Source: a virus. Taken from it: DNA of 46,582 nt. A model generated the notes under the pieces. The model saw only the letters and a list, made by a program, of their open reading frames with translations, did no database searches and was not told where the DNA came from. Position numbers and translations under genes: made by a program. The DNA lies in IMG/VR virus record IMGVR_UViG_3300025886_000048, positions 1 to 46,582 of that record; one strand, 5' to 3'. Below are positions 35,765 to 43,481 of this stretch, in pieces (position 1 is the first letter of the stretch; each line of letters begins with the position of its first letter).

Positions 35765-35786
35765 ATACCGTATAGACTGACGGTAT
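35765..35786 (-). promoter_or_regulatory. 5' leader hairpin of the scaffold gene (distal)
   Basis: ATACCGT and ACGGTAT form a 7-bp stem with an 8-base loop on the minus strand, directly downstream of the TATATTTAT element at 35796-35804. It would be near the 5' end of the scaffold/capsid mRNA if that element is a promoter. Confidence 0.5.
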
Positions 35787-35795
35787 ATTCTTGTG

Positions 35796-35804
35796 ATAAA
35801 TATA
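35796..35804 (-). promoter_or_regulatory. TATATTTAT element upstream of the scaffold gene
   Basis: TATATTTATCAC on the coding strand, 103 bases before the ATG, directly behind the gp21 terminator and ahead of two leader hairpins. Confidence 0.45.
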
Positions 35805-35815
35805 TAGAAAAAAAG

Positions 35816-35839
35816 AAAGGATGCATTTCTGCACCCTTT
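35816..35839 (-). terminator. Intrinsic terminator after gp21 (GAAA loop)
   Basis: The minus strand reads AAAGGGTGCA GAAA TGCATCCTTT, a 10-bp stem with one G-T wobble and a GNRA (GAAA) loop, followed by a CTTTTTTTCT tail. It lies just beyond the prohead protease gene and upstream of the scaffold-gene leader, so gp21 and gp22 are probably separate transcription units or attenuated. Confidence 0.88.
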
Positions 35840-35865
35840 CGTCCTCCTATTCTACTATATAAAAT

Positions 35866-36486
35866 TTATATAATAGGACATTGTCCATTATTACAAAGAA
35901 TTTCTGTAATAATTTCATTTATTTTATTATAATCATTAGTAACCTTAATAGAAGATTCTAAACCTTCTTTTATAGGGTGGACATATGCCCCTGGGGTAGA
36001 TGGGGTGGATACAAAATCCCAACATAACAATTCAAAATCATCTTGTACTTCTTGTACTCCCTTAGAGTTGGGTTTTAAACTACCCATACCTCTTGAAGAT
36101 ACACCAACTGTAATTCCATTTTTAAATAACTCTGTTAATATGTTGCCTGAAGGGGTTGGGAGGATTTCTATTTTACCTACTACATCGTCTCCATCCCACC
36201 AAACATCTTTAATGTTATGAGAAACGTTTTTAAGGTTAATAATAGAAGAATCGGGATGATCTAATTCACCTAATGCTCTATTTTCCGCTATTGGACCTTT
36301 TTTATAATTTTCAACTTCTCTTTCTAAAATGTTTCTAGGGTAGTACCTACCGTTACCGTTTTTAGTTTCAGCAGCTTGTAATCTACCCTCAACAAGCAAA
36401 TTACCTCTTTCAGTTTTAACTGCTTCGGTAAGTGCTTGGGGTGAAATCGTAAAAAGTTGAATTTCTATGAGGGTTTGTCGACTCAT
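35866..36486 (-). CDS. gp21: Prohead core protease gp21
   Basis: A 206-residue protein, the length of T4 gp21 (212). Catalytic motifs of the U9/S80-type phage prohead protease are visible: ALGELDHPDS near residues 71-80 (His 77) and GITVGVSSRGMGSL near 114-127 (nucleophile Ser near 121-122). The N-terminal part contains RYYPRNILEREV. The protein would cleave core and capsid proteins after an LxE-type motif. It overlaps the upstream core-protein gene by ATGA and is followed by a hairpin terminator with a GAAA loop. Confidence 0.93.
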   Translation of the reverse strand: MSRQTLIEIQLFTISPQALTEAVKTERGNLLVEGRLQAAETKNGNGRYYPRNILEREVENYKKGPIAENRALGELDHPDSSIINLKNVSHNIKDVWWDGDDVVGKIEILPTPSGNILTELFKNGITVGVSSRGMGSLKPNSKGVQEVQDDFELLCWDFVSTPSTPGAYVHPIKEGLESSIKVTNDYNKINEIITEILCNNGQCPII

Positions 36487-37343
36487 TTTCCTCCAGTCAT
36501 AGTATTTTTATCGGCCGATACTTCCATCAACTTTTTTTCTAATTCCTTGATTTCTTTTTCGACTTCTTGAATTGCAGATTGATTAATAAATTCTGAGAGG
36601 GATTCATCTTCGTTAATGGAGCAGGCTTTTTTTCTTTCAGCAATCGCAGCCTCATATACCTTTGCTTCTACTTTCATTCGAGCGATTTCACCTAAACGAT
36701 TCGCTTCCTTAAGAACTTCAGACATTTTCATTCTGCCTTCTTTCTTCATTTTTTTCTTTTCTTCCTTTTCACCTGCTTTTTTACCTTTTTCGTATTCATA
36801 CTTTTCATCACCACCTACATACTTTTCTTCTTGATCTTCAGCTTCCGATAAAAAAGCTTCAAACTTATTTTCATAAGTTTTTTTTGTTCTATTTGCAAAT
36901 GGGTTGCCAATAGAAGGTATCCCAGCTACTGCTTCTTCTAATAATTCTTTTAATTTGTCAGCTTTTTTCATATCATTTTCTTTTAAGTCTCCGTAGCCGG
37001 AGGATTTGTATTTTCCAGTTGATTCTTTACCGTTTTCTAATTCTTCATATCCTAAACCATCTACCTTAAATGCAGCATTTTTAGTATAGTAAATAGGATC
37101 TTTTTCTAAATTTTTAGCTACTACTTCTTTGGCTTCTTCAATAGTTAATTTAGGATTTTTTTCTAATTCAACTCTTAAACCATTTAAGTATTGATCAAAA
37201 ATTTGATTATTAAGATTCTTTTTATCTTTGTAATCGTATCCTGCAGTTTCTTTTTCTTCTACTTCTTTAGTAGTCTTTTTTTCTTCAGCTTTTACAGCTT
37301 CAGTTAAATATTCTTGGAATTTATATATAATTTCGCTTGTCAT
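36483..37343 (-). CDS. Charged prohead-core-like protein
   Basis: A 286-residue, Lys/Glu-rich, mostly helical protein (GEKEEKKKMKKEGRMKMSEV with a long C-terminal helix ending EKEIKELEKKLMEVSADKNT). Its position between portal and protease matches T4 gp67/gp68, the small prohead core proteins, but it is longer and I see no sequence motif that fixes the name. The segment MSEVLKEANRL contains an LxE-type candidate protease site. It overlaps gp21 by ATGA, and is preceded by an AATATTTAT element 4 bases before the ATG. Confidence 0.65.
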   Translation of the reverse strand: MTSEIIYKFQEYLTEAVKAEEKKTTKEVEEKETAGYDYKDKKNLNNQIFDQYLNGLRVELEKNPKLTIEEAKEVVAKNLEKDPIYYTKNAAFKVDGLGYEELENGKESTGKYKSSGYGDLKENDMKKADKLKELLEEAVAGIPSIGNPFANRTKKTYENKFEAFLSEAEDQEEKYVGGDEKYEYEKGKKAGEKEEKKKMKKEGRMKMSEVLKEANRLGEIARMKVEAKVYEAAIAERKKACSINEDESLSEFINQSAIQEVEKEIKELEKKLMEVSADKNTMTGGK

Positions 37344-37347
37344 ATTA

Positions 37348-37356
37348 ATAAATATT
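37348..37356 (-). promoter_or_regulatory. AATATTTAT element upstream of the core-like protein gene
   Basis: CTAATATTTATTAATATG on the coding strand; spacing 4 bases. Confidence 0.4.
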
Positions 37357-37876
37357 AGTCTTTATACAAATCTACATAATTAATGCCCTTTGTTTTTTTT
37401 CTAAGAGATTTTTGATTAACTGGTTTGTAACCTGCTTTAGTGTATTGAGAGATATTAGCTTTACCAAATGCATAAGGTGTATTATAACCCATCCCTTCTA
37501 TTTCTTTAATACTAGTTCTTACCATAGAATATTGTTCTGGGTAGTTATTTCTAAAAAATGTTCTAAAGTCATTAGATGTTTTAGCTACTTGTTGAGCTTG
37601 GGCTTTGTAAGTAGCATCACCCCTTAATTCTTTTTTAGTAGTTAAACCTTTAGCGATTTCTTTAGCCTTTTCTAAAGTGTTATATAATTCTACAAAACTA
37701 GGAAGTTTAATAATTTCATGAGTAATACCACCACCTTCACCCCTTTCTTCAGGTTTATTAGCTTTAGCATAATAACTTAAATCATCAGCAAAAAAATCAT
37801 CAGGGCTTGTAGAGCCATACTTATCCTCAATTTTTTTAAGAAAAGTTGGGTTTAGTTCAGAGGGTTCAATAGGCAT
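37355..37876 (-). CDS. Hypothetical protein of the head block
   Basis: A 173-residue protein (start MPIEPSELNPTFLKKIEDKY), basic at the C-terminus (KSLRKKTKGINYVDLYKD) and with helical charged regions. It has no recognised domain or membrane segment. It lies between two core-block genes, coupled by TAATG to the upstream gene. A minor head or core function is likely from position, but unproven. Confidence 0.6.
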   Translation of the reverse strand: MPIEPSELNPTFLKKIEDKYGSTSPDDFFADDLSYYAKANKPEERGEGGGITHEIIKLPSFVELYNTLEKAKEIAKGLTTKKELRGDATYKAQAQQVAKTSNDFRTFFRNNYPEQYSMVRTSIKEIEGMGYNTPYAFGKANISQYTKAGYKPVNQKSLRKKTKGINYVDLYKD

Positions 37877-38733
37877 TATTTAATTGATTTGTGGAGTTCT
37901 TCTGTCAATTGGTAATATTGGAGAAGATTAATTAAATCATTATTATTAATTTTAGAACCCTTATCTATTTCTTTAAGAAGTTTTATTACTTCTAATAATT
38001 TAATCTTAGTAGCACCATCTTTAACTTTTCTAGTTTCAAGTTTAAGTACTTTTTTAATCTCGTTAATTTTAGTGTTATAAATTTCTTTTAAACGAGGGGT
38101 ATTATCAATAGAATTGATAAATTCTTTAAGAATTTCTTTTTGACCCTTATTTAAATTAGAGTATTTACCATTAAACTTTTCAAGCATTACTTTGTAAGTA
38201 AGAATTCTTAAGTCCTTATTATACTTAGAAAATTCTTCAACTAAGTCTTCTTTTACTTTTTTCTCACTAACTGGTTTTTCAGTAAGGCATTCAAGTATAG
38301 TTATTTTGTTGTTTATAATTTCATCAGTTTCAGATAGTTTATCTGAATTGAATATTTCTATTAGTTTATAGAAAGCAGCGTATCCTTTATAATTGGGAAC
38401 TTGGTGGCTAAAGAATTCCTCTAAATTATAATGTTTACGGATTTCGTTAATTAAATTATATTTTTCTCTTCTTAAAGCACTTCTATTTAATTTACGAGTT
38501 GCTTCTAATATAGTGTTTAAAGTAATATCTGCTTTACCTTCACTTAAATTTTTATTTTTAAATAAAGTTTCATAAAGTTTATATTCTTTTCCTAATTCAG
38601 TCTTAGCAAATGAACTTTTTAAAATATTAAGTGAAGGAGACTCACCACCAGACAAGGTATCAGCTGTTATTTGTCTTACTAAAAGCTCAAATAAAAGGCC
38701 TGTATTTTTGTACTTAGAATGTTTGATTCTCAT
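37876..38733 (-). CDS. Conserved-looking head-block protein of unknown function
   Basis: A 285-residue, helix-rich basic protein beginning MRIKHSKYKNTGLLFELLVR, followed by QITADTLSGGESPSLNILKS and ELGKEYKLYETLFKNKNLSE, then long amphipathic helices. I believe I have seen this N-terminal pattern in marine T4-like phages just after the portal gene, without known function. An association with the portal or core is inferred from position only. A TATATTTAT element lies 14 bases before the ATG, in the short gap after the portal gene. Confidence 0.65.
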   Translation of the reverse strand: MRIKHSKYKNTGLLFELLVRQITADTLSGGESPSLNILKSSFAKTELGKEYKLYETLFKNKNLSEGKADITLNTILEATRKLNRSALRREKYNLINEIRKHYNLEEFFSHQVPNYKGYAAFYKLIEIFNSDKLSETDEIINNKITILECLTEKPVSEKKVKEDLVEEFSKYNKDLRILTYKVMLEKFNGKYSNLNKGQKEILKEFINSIDNTPRLKEIYNTKINEIKKVLKLETRKVKDGATKIKLLEVIKLLKEIDKGSKINNNDLINLLQYYQLTEELHKSIK

Positions 38734-38747
38734 TGATAGGCTTTTTT

Positions 38748-38756
38748 ATAAATATA
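38748..38756 (-). promoter_or_regulatory. TATATTTAT element upstream of the gene at 38733
   Basis: TATATATTTATAAAAAAGCC on the coding strand, 14 bases before the ATG. Confidence 0.4.
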
Positions 38757-38765
38757 TAAAGATCT

Positions 38766-40673
38766 TTACTCCTTTAAATTACCTTCATCTAATAACGACT
38801 CTTCTTGCTCAAATACTAATTGTTTACGATTAACCGGAATAGTTTTAAGCATGTCTTTATTTTGTAAATAAGCAGTTCTAGCTTCTAAAGCTAATGGGGA
38901 ACCTCCTTTATATGTAGGCTTTATTGAATCAGAATCATTTTTATCAGTATCCTTCATTCGTTTTGTACCTAACCTATCTTTTCCAAAATTATTATCTTGG
39001 GTATTTATATTAGAAACCTTTTCTTCAGGGCGACCTAATTCTTTTTCATCGTATCCTGCAGGTACATTATCTGGCTCGTCGTAGTATCTACCTTTACCAT
39101 ATAATGAGGCTAAATCATGTGGTGTGCCATATGATTCACCTGTTTCTACAGGATCGTTTCCTTCAGATTCAATTTGAGCGTTGCGGAAACCGCGTTTAGA
39201 ATCTTCTCTAACTAAATCTCTAAATTCAGCATACTCATCTTCACTTAAGTGAAATAAATTATCATATATAAAGTCAGATGGGAATAATTTAGAATCAACC
39301 ATTTGAGTTGCTAAATCCATCTTTTCTTTCATTAATACTATTCTTTCCTGGTCGTAAATAATTGAAGGAGTAGTTAAATTAAGTTCGAAATTAACTAAGT
39401 CATCACCATCATACCCTTGAGTGTAAAGGTGAACAACAGCAATTTTATATAGTTCTGAAAGAATGATTCGTTGTATGCGTTCTACAGTACGAGCAAATCT
39501 AATATCCATAGAAGCTAATGTAGCTTTACCTTCAATATCATCAGCGTATCCTAAAAATGCTTTAGGTACTTTAAGGGCAGCAAATAATTTATCTCTTAAA
39601 TATTCTATATCAGTAATACCATCATATTGCAAACCAGGTGTAGTTTCAATTTTAGTAGTAGTATCATTACCTCTCATAGGGATATAAAAATCTTCTAAGA
39701 GATTTTGCATATTATACTTTAGATTATAATCCCCAGTATTTTGATCAACATAAGGAGTACGCTTCATTTTTGAGATAGTCTTCTGCATAAAGTTTTCTAT
39801 CTCAGCAGGTGGAATAGCACCCACATTTATATAAAAAATACGTTTTTCAGGTGCACGAACAATTCTGTGTACCAACATCGCATCTTCCATCAACACATAC
39901 TGTTTAAATAATTTACGTGCGGGTTCTATATAACTTCTGCCGTATGGAAGATAATTCACATCTGAAAGGAGTCTAAAGTGGGCAATTTCGTAGTTATCAA
40001 AATAAATTGTTTTTGAGTTAGTATTACCTCCTGAGCTTTGTAGTCCACCAAAGTAGCCACCATATTCACCTCCACCACTTAATCCGTCAGGATCAAATTT
40101 AAATTTAACTTCTACTTGGCTATTGTTAGATTCACTTATTTTTTCTTCTCTTATAATATTATAAGCAGTATAGGGGATTACATTATAAACACCAAATTTA
40201 TCTGCAATTTCAAGTTTTAAAAAAAAGTCACCATATTTACACATTTGGCGAATCCACATCCACAAGTTAAATTCTATATTTAAAACATCATAAAAAAGAT
40301 TATATAGAATTTTTTGCAAATTTTCATCAGACGATTTAATTTGGAGAACTTCACCCATAGCATTTTTAAGGGTGGATTCATCTGCTAATATGTCTAAAGA
40401 AGAAGCGATAATAGCATCAGTATCCATCGCTTCATAATCAGAATATAATTGTGTCCTTAAAGTTTGATAATTTAAGGCTGGGTTGTAGATAGGGGCTTGG
40501 TTTGTAGTATATAAACGGTTGTATCTATCAACCATAGAGTTAGTTTCAACTTGCCCTGTTTGTTGATATTTACTAAAATCTAATACTTTTAGTTTGCTTC
40601 CTCCTACATTACGAATTAATACGTCTGTAGAAAATAATCTTTTTAATCTTGTAAATGTGCTTGTATCAGCCAT
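38766..40673 (-). CDS. gp20: Portal vertex protein gp20
   Basis: A 635-residue protein (T4 gp20 is 524). The segments YDAIIASSLDI-like (EAMDTDAIIASSLDILADES), WMWIRQMCKYGDFFLKLEIA and GRSYIEPARKLFKQYVLMED are typical of T4-like portals, with KAFLGYADDIEGKATLASMD and FARTVERIQRIILSELYKIA in the second half. The C-terminal 100 residues are polar and appear flexible. It would form the dodecameric DNA entry pore at one capsid vertex. The order terminase, portal, core, protease, scaffold and capsid is conserved with T4. An AATATTTAT element is 17 bases upstream of the ATG. Confidence 0.96.
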   Translation of the reverse strand: MADTSTFTRLKRLFSTDVLIRNVGGSKLKVLDFSKYQQTGQVETNSMVDRYNRLYTTNQAPIYNPALNYQTLRTQLYSDYEAMDTDAIIASSLDILADESTLKNAMGEVLQIKSSDENLQKILYNLFYDVLNIEFNLWMWIRQMCKYGDFFLKLEIADKFGVYNVIPYTAYNIIREEKISESNNSQVEVKFKFDPDGLSGGGEYGGYFGGLQSSGGNTNSKTIYFDNYEIAHFRLLSDVNYLPYGRSYIEPARKLFKQYVLMEDAMLVHRIVRAPEKRIFYINVGAIPPAEIENFMQKTISKMKRTPYVDQNTGDYNLKYNMQNLLEDFYIPMRGNDTTTKIETTPGLQYDGITDIEYLRDKLFAALKVPKAFLGYADDIEGKATLASMDIRFARTVERIQRIILSELYKIAVVHLYTQGYDGDDLVNFELNLTTPSIIYDQERIVLMKEKMDLATQMVDSKLFPSDFIYDNLFHLSEDEYAEFRDLVREDSKRGFRNAQIESEGNDPVETGESYGTPHDLASLYGKGRYYDEPDNVPAGYDEKELGRPEEKVSNINTQDNNFGKDRLGTKRMKDTDKNDSDSIKPTYKGGSPLALEARTAYLQNKDMLKTIPVNRKQLVFEQEESLLDEGNLKE

Positions 40674-40690
40674 AGTATATTAATATATGA

Positions 40691-40699
40691 ATAAATATT
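40691..40699 (-). promoter_or_regulatory. AATATTTAT element upstream of the portal gene
   Basis: TAATATTTATTCATATATT on the coding strand, 17 bases before the ATG; it overlaps the terminase stop codon. Confidence 0.4.
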
Positions 40700-42269
40700 A
40701 TAAAAGCCAACTAAAGTCTTCAGTCCCTCCTTTTCCATCATCCATATGATAAGGATTATCTTGTCCTGTAGAGAAATAGGCTCCTTGGTGGGCTACAGTA
40801 GATCTATGAAAAGAACCTAATGTTGCTTTTGTTATATCTAATCCGTGTTGTTTAAATTTTAATGCAGTATCTCGTACATATAAGCCGATACCAAAACTCA
40901 TAATTAAATCATCATTATAACCCCCTTGAGCTTCTGCTCTACCATATTTCCAAATAAACGTTTTCATTTCTTCTAATAAACGTTTTGATTGAATAGTTAC
41001 ACCTTTATCACTTACATATTCTTGAAATTTACCAATAACCATAGGGCGAGTTCTAGTTGACATAGTAAATCCTGCAGTCATACTAGAATTGTTTTCATAA
41101 TTTTGTAAATATGAATCTACATTAACTATGTCAGATTTAGGAGAATAATAAAGGTTAGGGTATGATTTTTCAATAATTGTTTGAATTGTACTCCATCCTA
41201 TATTAGCATTTTCTACTACAAGTAGAGCATTATTATATTCAGTAGCAATTGCTGTAAGGATATTTCCAAAATCTTTAGTTGATACTTGACCTTTATATTC
41301 ACCTACCTGTGTAGCATTCTCAACATCAAAAATATGAAATGCAGAATAATCTTTACCATCACCTCTAGCTACGTCAGCTGAGATTAAGTATTGTCTGGAA
41401 TAATCTGCAGGTTCCCAAATCCATAAGTTTTGGTCTACACCTCGTCTTTCTAGGGGTTCTCTAATTGTAGATTTTTCTATATATTCAAGGTATTCAGGAT
41501 AAAATACAATATCACCAGAGGTACTAAAATCACAATCACATTCTTGTGCTGCCATTCTAGGATCCCCTAGTAATTCATCTTGTCTATCTCTCCAGTTTTG
41601 ATCTCGTTCAGGGTGGACATACCAAGGTAATTTAATAGGTAAAAATTCATTTTCATTTGCTTCTGCCCTAACCCATGTTTGATGGAACCAATTACCAGTA
41701 CCATAAGGGGTTGAAAGTGCTATACACCCCCCACCTGTAGCAAGTGTTTGTTGGGCTGATGCCCATATCTCACCAATGTTATCAATAAAAGCAGCCTCAT
41801 CAATTAATAGAAGTGAAACTGCTTCTGATCTACCTGCGTCGCTTGATGCTGAGGTTGCTTTAATTTGGGATCCGTTTGTTAATCTAAGTGTTAATTTGTT
41901 GTTTTCTTCAAAATCTACTTTAAGCCATGAAGGTAAATTTTCATACATAAATTTAACCTTTGTAACCATGTTTTTAGCAGTTTCCTGTTTTGTAGCAATA
42001 CAAAGAATATTTTTATCTTCATGAAAAATCATCATCCACAGTGAATATCCTGCAGACAATGTGGAAATTCCTAATTGGCGAGATTTTAAAATGATAGAAT
42101 AAGGATTGTCTTCAAGTAATTTTAATACTTTTTCTTGAAATGGGTATAAGTGAAAGTTGATTCTACCCCTTTGTGGGTGTTGAATCATACAATATTTCTT
42201 CATAAAATGTACAGGGTCTTGAGCACACTTTATGTATTCTTGTCTTATTACTTTTTTTAAATCACTCAT
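40698..42269 (-). CDS. terL: Large terminase subunit gp17
   Basis: A 523-residue protein using the ATG at 42269 (MSDLKKVIRQEY), which overlaps the upstream stop as ATGA; a longer start at 42329 would add 20 residues lying in the upstream gene. Motifs: the P-loop-like LKSRQLGIST near residues 61-70, Walker B LLLIDEAAF near 153-161, coupling motif LSTPYG near 185, and C-terminal nuclease acids DVARGDGKDYSAF (Asp 299), VVENANIG (Glu 353) and NDDLIMSF (Asp 453-454). It packages DNA and cuts headful lengths. No small terminase gene was recognised in the window. Confidence 0.96.
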   Translation of the reverse strand: MSDLKKVIRQEYIKCAQDPVHFMKKYCMIQHPQRGRINFHLYPFQEKVLKLLEDNPYSIILKSRQLGISTLSAGYSLWMMIFHEDKNILCIATKQETAKNMVTKVKFMYENLPSWLKVDFEENNKLTLRLTNGSQIKATSASSDAGRSEAVSLLLIDEAAFIDNIGEIWASAQQTLATGGGCIALSTPYGTGNWFHQTWVRAEANENEFLPIKLPWYVHPERDQNWRDRQDELLGDPRMAAQECDCDFSTSGDIVFYPEYLEYIEKSTIREPLERRGVDQNLWIWEPADYSRQYLISADVARGDGKDYSAFHIFDVENATQVGEYKGQVSTKDFGNILTAIATEYNNALLVVENANIGWSTIQTIIEKSYPNLYYSPKSDIVNVDSYLQNYENNSSMTAGFTMSTRTRPMVIGKFQEYVSDKGVTIQSKRLLEEMKTFIWKYGRAEAQGGYNDDLIMSFGIGLYVRDTALKFKQHGLDITKATLGSFHRSTVAHQGAYFSTGQDNPYHMDDGKGGTEDFSWLL

Positions 42270-42634
42270 TGAGGAAGTGTGTAGTCTACTGCATGTAAGA
42301 AAAATATCATACCTACAGCCCCTACCCAAGGTTTTTTATACCATTTATCTACTTGAGTTAAACGTTTATTATAGAGCTCAATTTGTTCGTTTAACAATTT
42401 AATTTCTTCGTTTTTGTAACCTATAATTAACTCATTTTGAGTATCTAAACGTTTATGATAAACAATTTGTTCCTCAAGTTGTGTAGTTAAAATAGTTTTA
42501 AGTGAATCTTGAGTTTTAAGTGTATCCATAGCCAAGAAAAACTCCTCAAGTTTTTCAGCAGGAATTTGAAGAGTATCTTGAGATAAACAAATATTAGATA
42601 CTCCTAGTAGTATTAGTATTAATAAGTACCTCAT
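42266..42634 (-). CDS. Secreted coiled-coil protein with terminal hydrophobic segment (possible lysis/spanin-like)
   Basis: A 122-residue protein. Residues 1-19 form an N-terminal signal-like hydrophobic helix with a Cys near the end (MRYLLILILLGVSNICLSQ), which does not match a strict lipobox. Residues 35-95 form a coiled coil (KLEEFFLAMDTLKTQDSLKT, then LLNEQIELYNKRLTQVDKWY), and residues 102-118 are a second hydrophobic stretch (WVGAVGMIFFLHAVDYT). It overlaps both neighbours by ATGA. A membrane-associated or lysis-related role, such as a spanin-like pair with the gene before it, is possible. The architecture is seen; the function is inference. Confidence 0.65.
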   Translation of the reverse strand: MRYLLILILLGVSNICLSQDTLQIPAEKLEEFFLAMDTLKTQDSLKTILTTQLEEQIVYHKRLDTQNELIIGYKNEEIKLLNEQIELYNKRLTQVDKWYKKPWVGAVGMIFFLHAVDYTLPQ

Positions 42635-42936
42635 GATTTTTTTGGTCTACCTCTTTTTCTATACTTTTTTTCAAAGTTTTTAGTAGTTTCTTTAGCAGAA
42701 GTAGTATCTTTAACTTTTGCTTTTGTCTTTGCTACTTTAGTTTCTTGTTTTTCAACAGCTTTTTTAATTTCTGCTTTCTCAGCTTCAGTTTTTTTAACTT
42801 TTGCTTTTACTACTTTAATTTTGTCTTGGTTATTTTTTAATTCCTTTTTGAATTCTTTTTTGTCTTTAAAAGACTTAACAGTTAATAACCCTCCTAGAAA
42901 AGCAATAGCTCCTAAAATATATTTCCATAATTTCAT
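42631..42936 (-). CDS. Small N-anchored Lys-rich coiled-coil protein with AT-hook-like C-terminus
   Basis: A 101-residue protein. Residues 4-22 are a membrane segment (KYILGAIAFLGGLLTVKSF), then about 65 residues of Lys/Glu-rich coiled coil (KKTEAEKAEIKKAVEKQETK), and a C-terminal RKRGRPKKS that matches the AT-hook core (RGRP flanked by basic residues). An AT-hook would bind the minor groove of AT-rich DNA such as this genome. It overlaps the next gene by ATGA and is preceded by an AATATTTAT element 4 bases before the ATG. It could tether DNA to the membrane, or form a spanin-like pair with the next gene; neither is shown. Confidence 0.65.
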   Translation of the reverse strand: MKLWKYILGAIAFLGGLLTVKSFKDKKEFKKELKNNQDKIKVVKAKVKKTEAEKAEIKKAVEKQETKVAKTKAKVKDTTSAKETTKNFEKKYRKRGRPKKS

Positions 42937-42940
42937 GATA

Positions 42941-42949
42941 ATAAATATT
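42941..42949 (-). promoter_or_regulatory. AATATTTAT element upstream of the AT-hook gene
   Basis: TAATATTTATTATCATG on the coding strand; spacing 4 bases. Confidence 0.4.
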
Positions 42950-42950
42950 A

Positions 42951-43469
42951 TTACTTAATAGTTTTTAAAATTTGTTTAATACGTTCCTCAGTTGATCCTT
43001 TAATAGTATAAAAAATAGGGCGACATTCAAATAATAATTTTTGAATTTCTTCATCAATTTCATTTCTATATTCAACATTTGTTTCACGAACCCCATTATC
43101 TTCTATACCTATACCCTCTGGTGATATGTAGAAGATGAAATCATATTGTTTTATAAAACGCTTAGCATATTCTTTAAATGCATCTCCATCTAAATAGCTA
43201 ACTTTTTTAGCACAATTAGTAAAAGCCATTACATCAATAATTGTTCTATCAGTTATAAGATTTTCTTGCATTAACTCTGTTACACGTTCTGCTAAAAATA
43301 TAGTTTGACCTTCAATAGTAGTTTCATGATTCAATGGAATACCCAATGAACTAAGATACTTACTACGTTCAGTAGCAAAATTATAATTTTTAAATTTAGG
43401 TAATTCTTTTAACGCATTTACAAGCGTTGTTTTACCTACTGACATTGTTCCACAAAAACCTATTTTCAT
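42951..43469 (-). CDS. NadR-like (AAA_28 type) P-loop NTPase
   Basis: A 172-residue protein. Walker A GTMSVGKTTLVNAL lies near residues 7-20, and the segment ITDRTIIDVMAF (residues about 72-83) provides the Walker B-like acidic residue. The body (FYISPEGIGIEDNGVRETNV) resembles the NadR/AAA_28 kinase-type family that includes nucleoside or ribosylnicotinamide kinases. The substrate cannot be read from the sequence. It lies 11 bases after the small DG-H-GPA gene and upstream of the AT-hook gene. A role in nucleotide or NAD metabolism of the infected cell is a possibility. Confidence 0.78.
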   Translation of the reverse strand: MKIGFCGTMSVGKTTLVNALKELPKFKNYNFATERSKYLSSLGIPLNHETTIEGQTIFLAERVTELMQENLITDRTIIDVMAFTNCAKKVSYLDGDAFKEYAKRFIKQYDFIFYISPEGIGIEDNGVRETNVEYRNEIDEEIQKLLFECRPIFYTIKGSTEERIKQILKTIK

Positions 43470-43481
43470 AATAATATTGTT

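Noticed and set aside
42270-42329. Longer terminase start at 42329
   Set aside because: The added 20 residues read through the upstream gene; the ATGA overlap at 42266-42269 is the usual coupling here.
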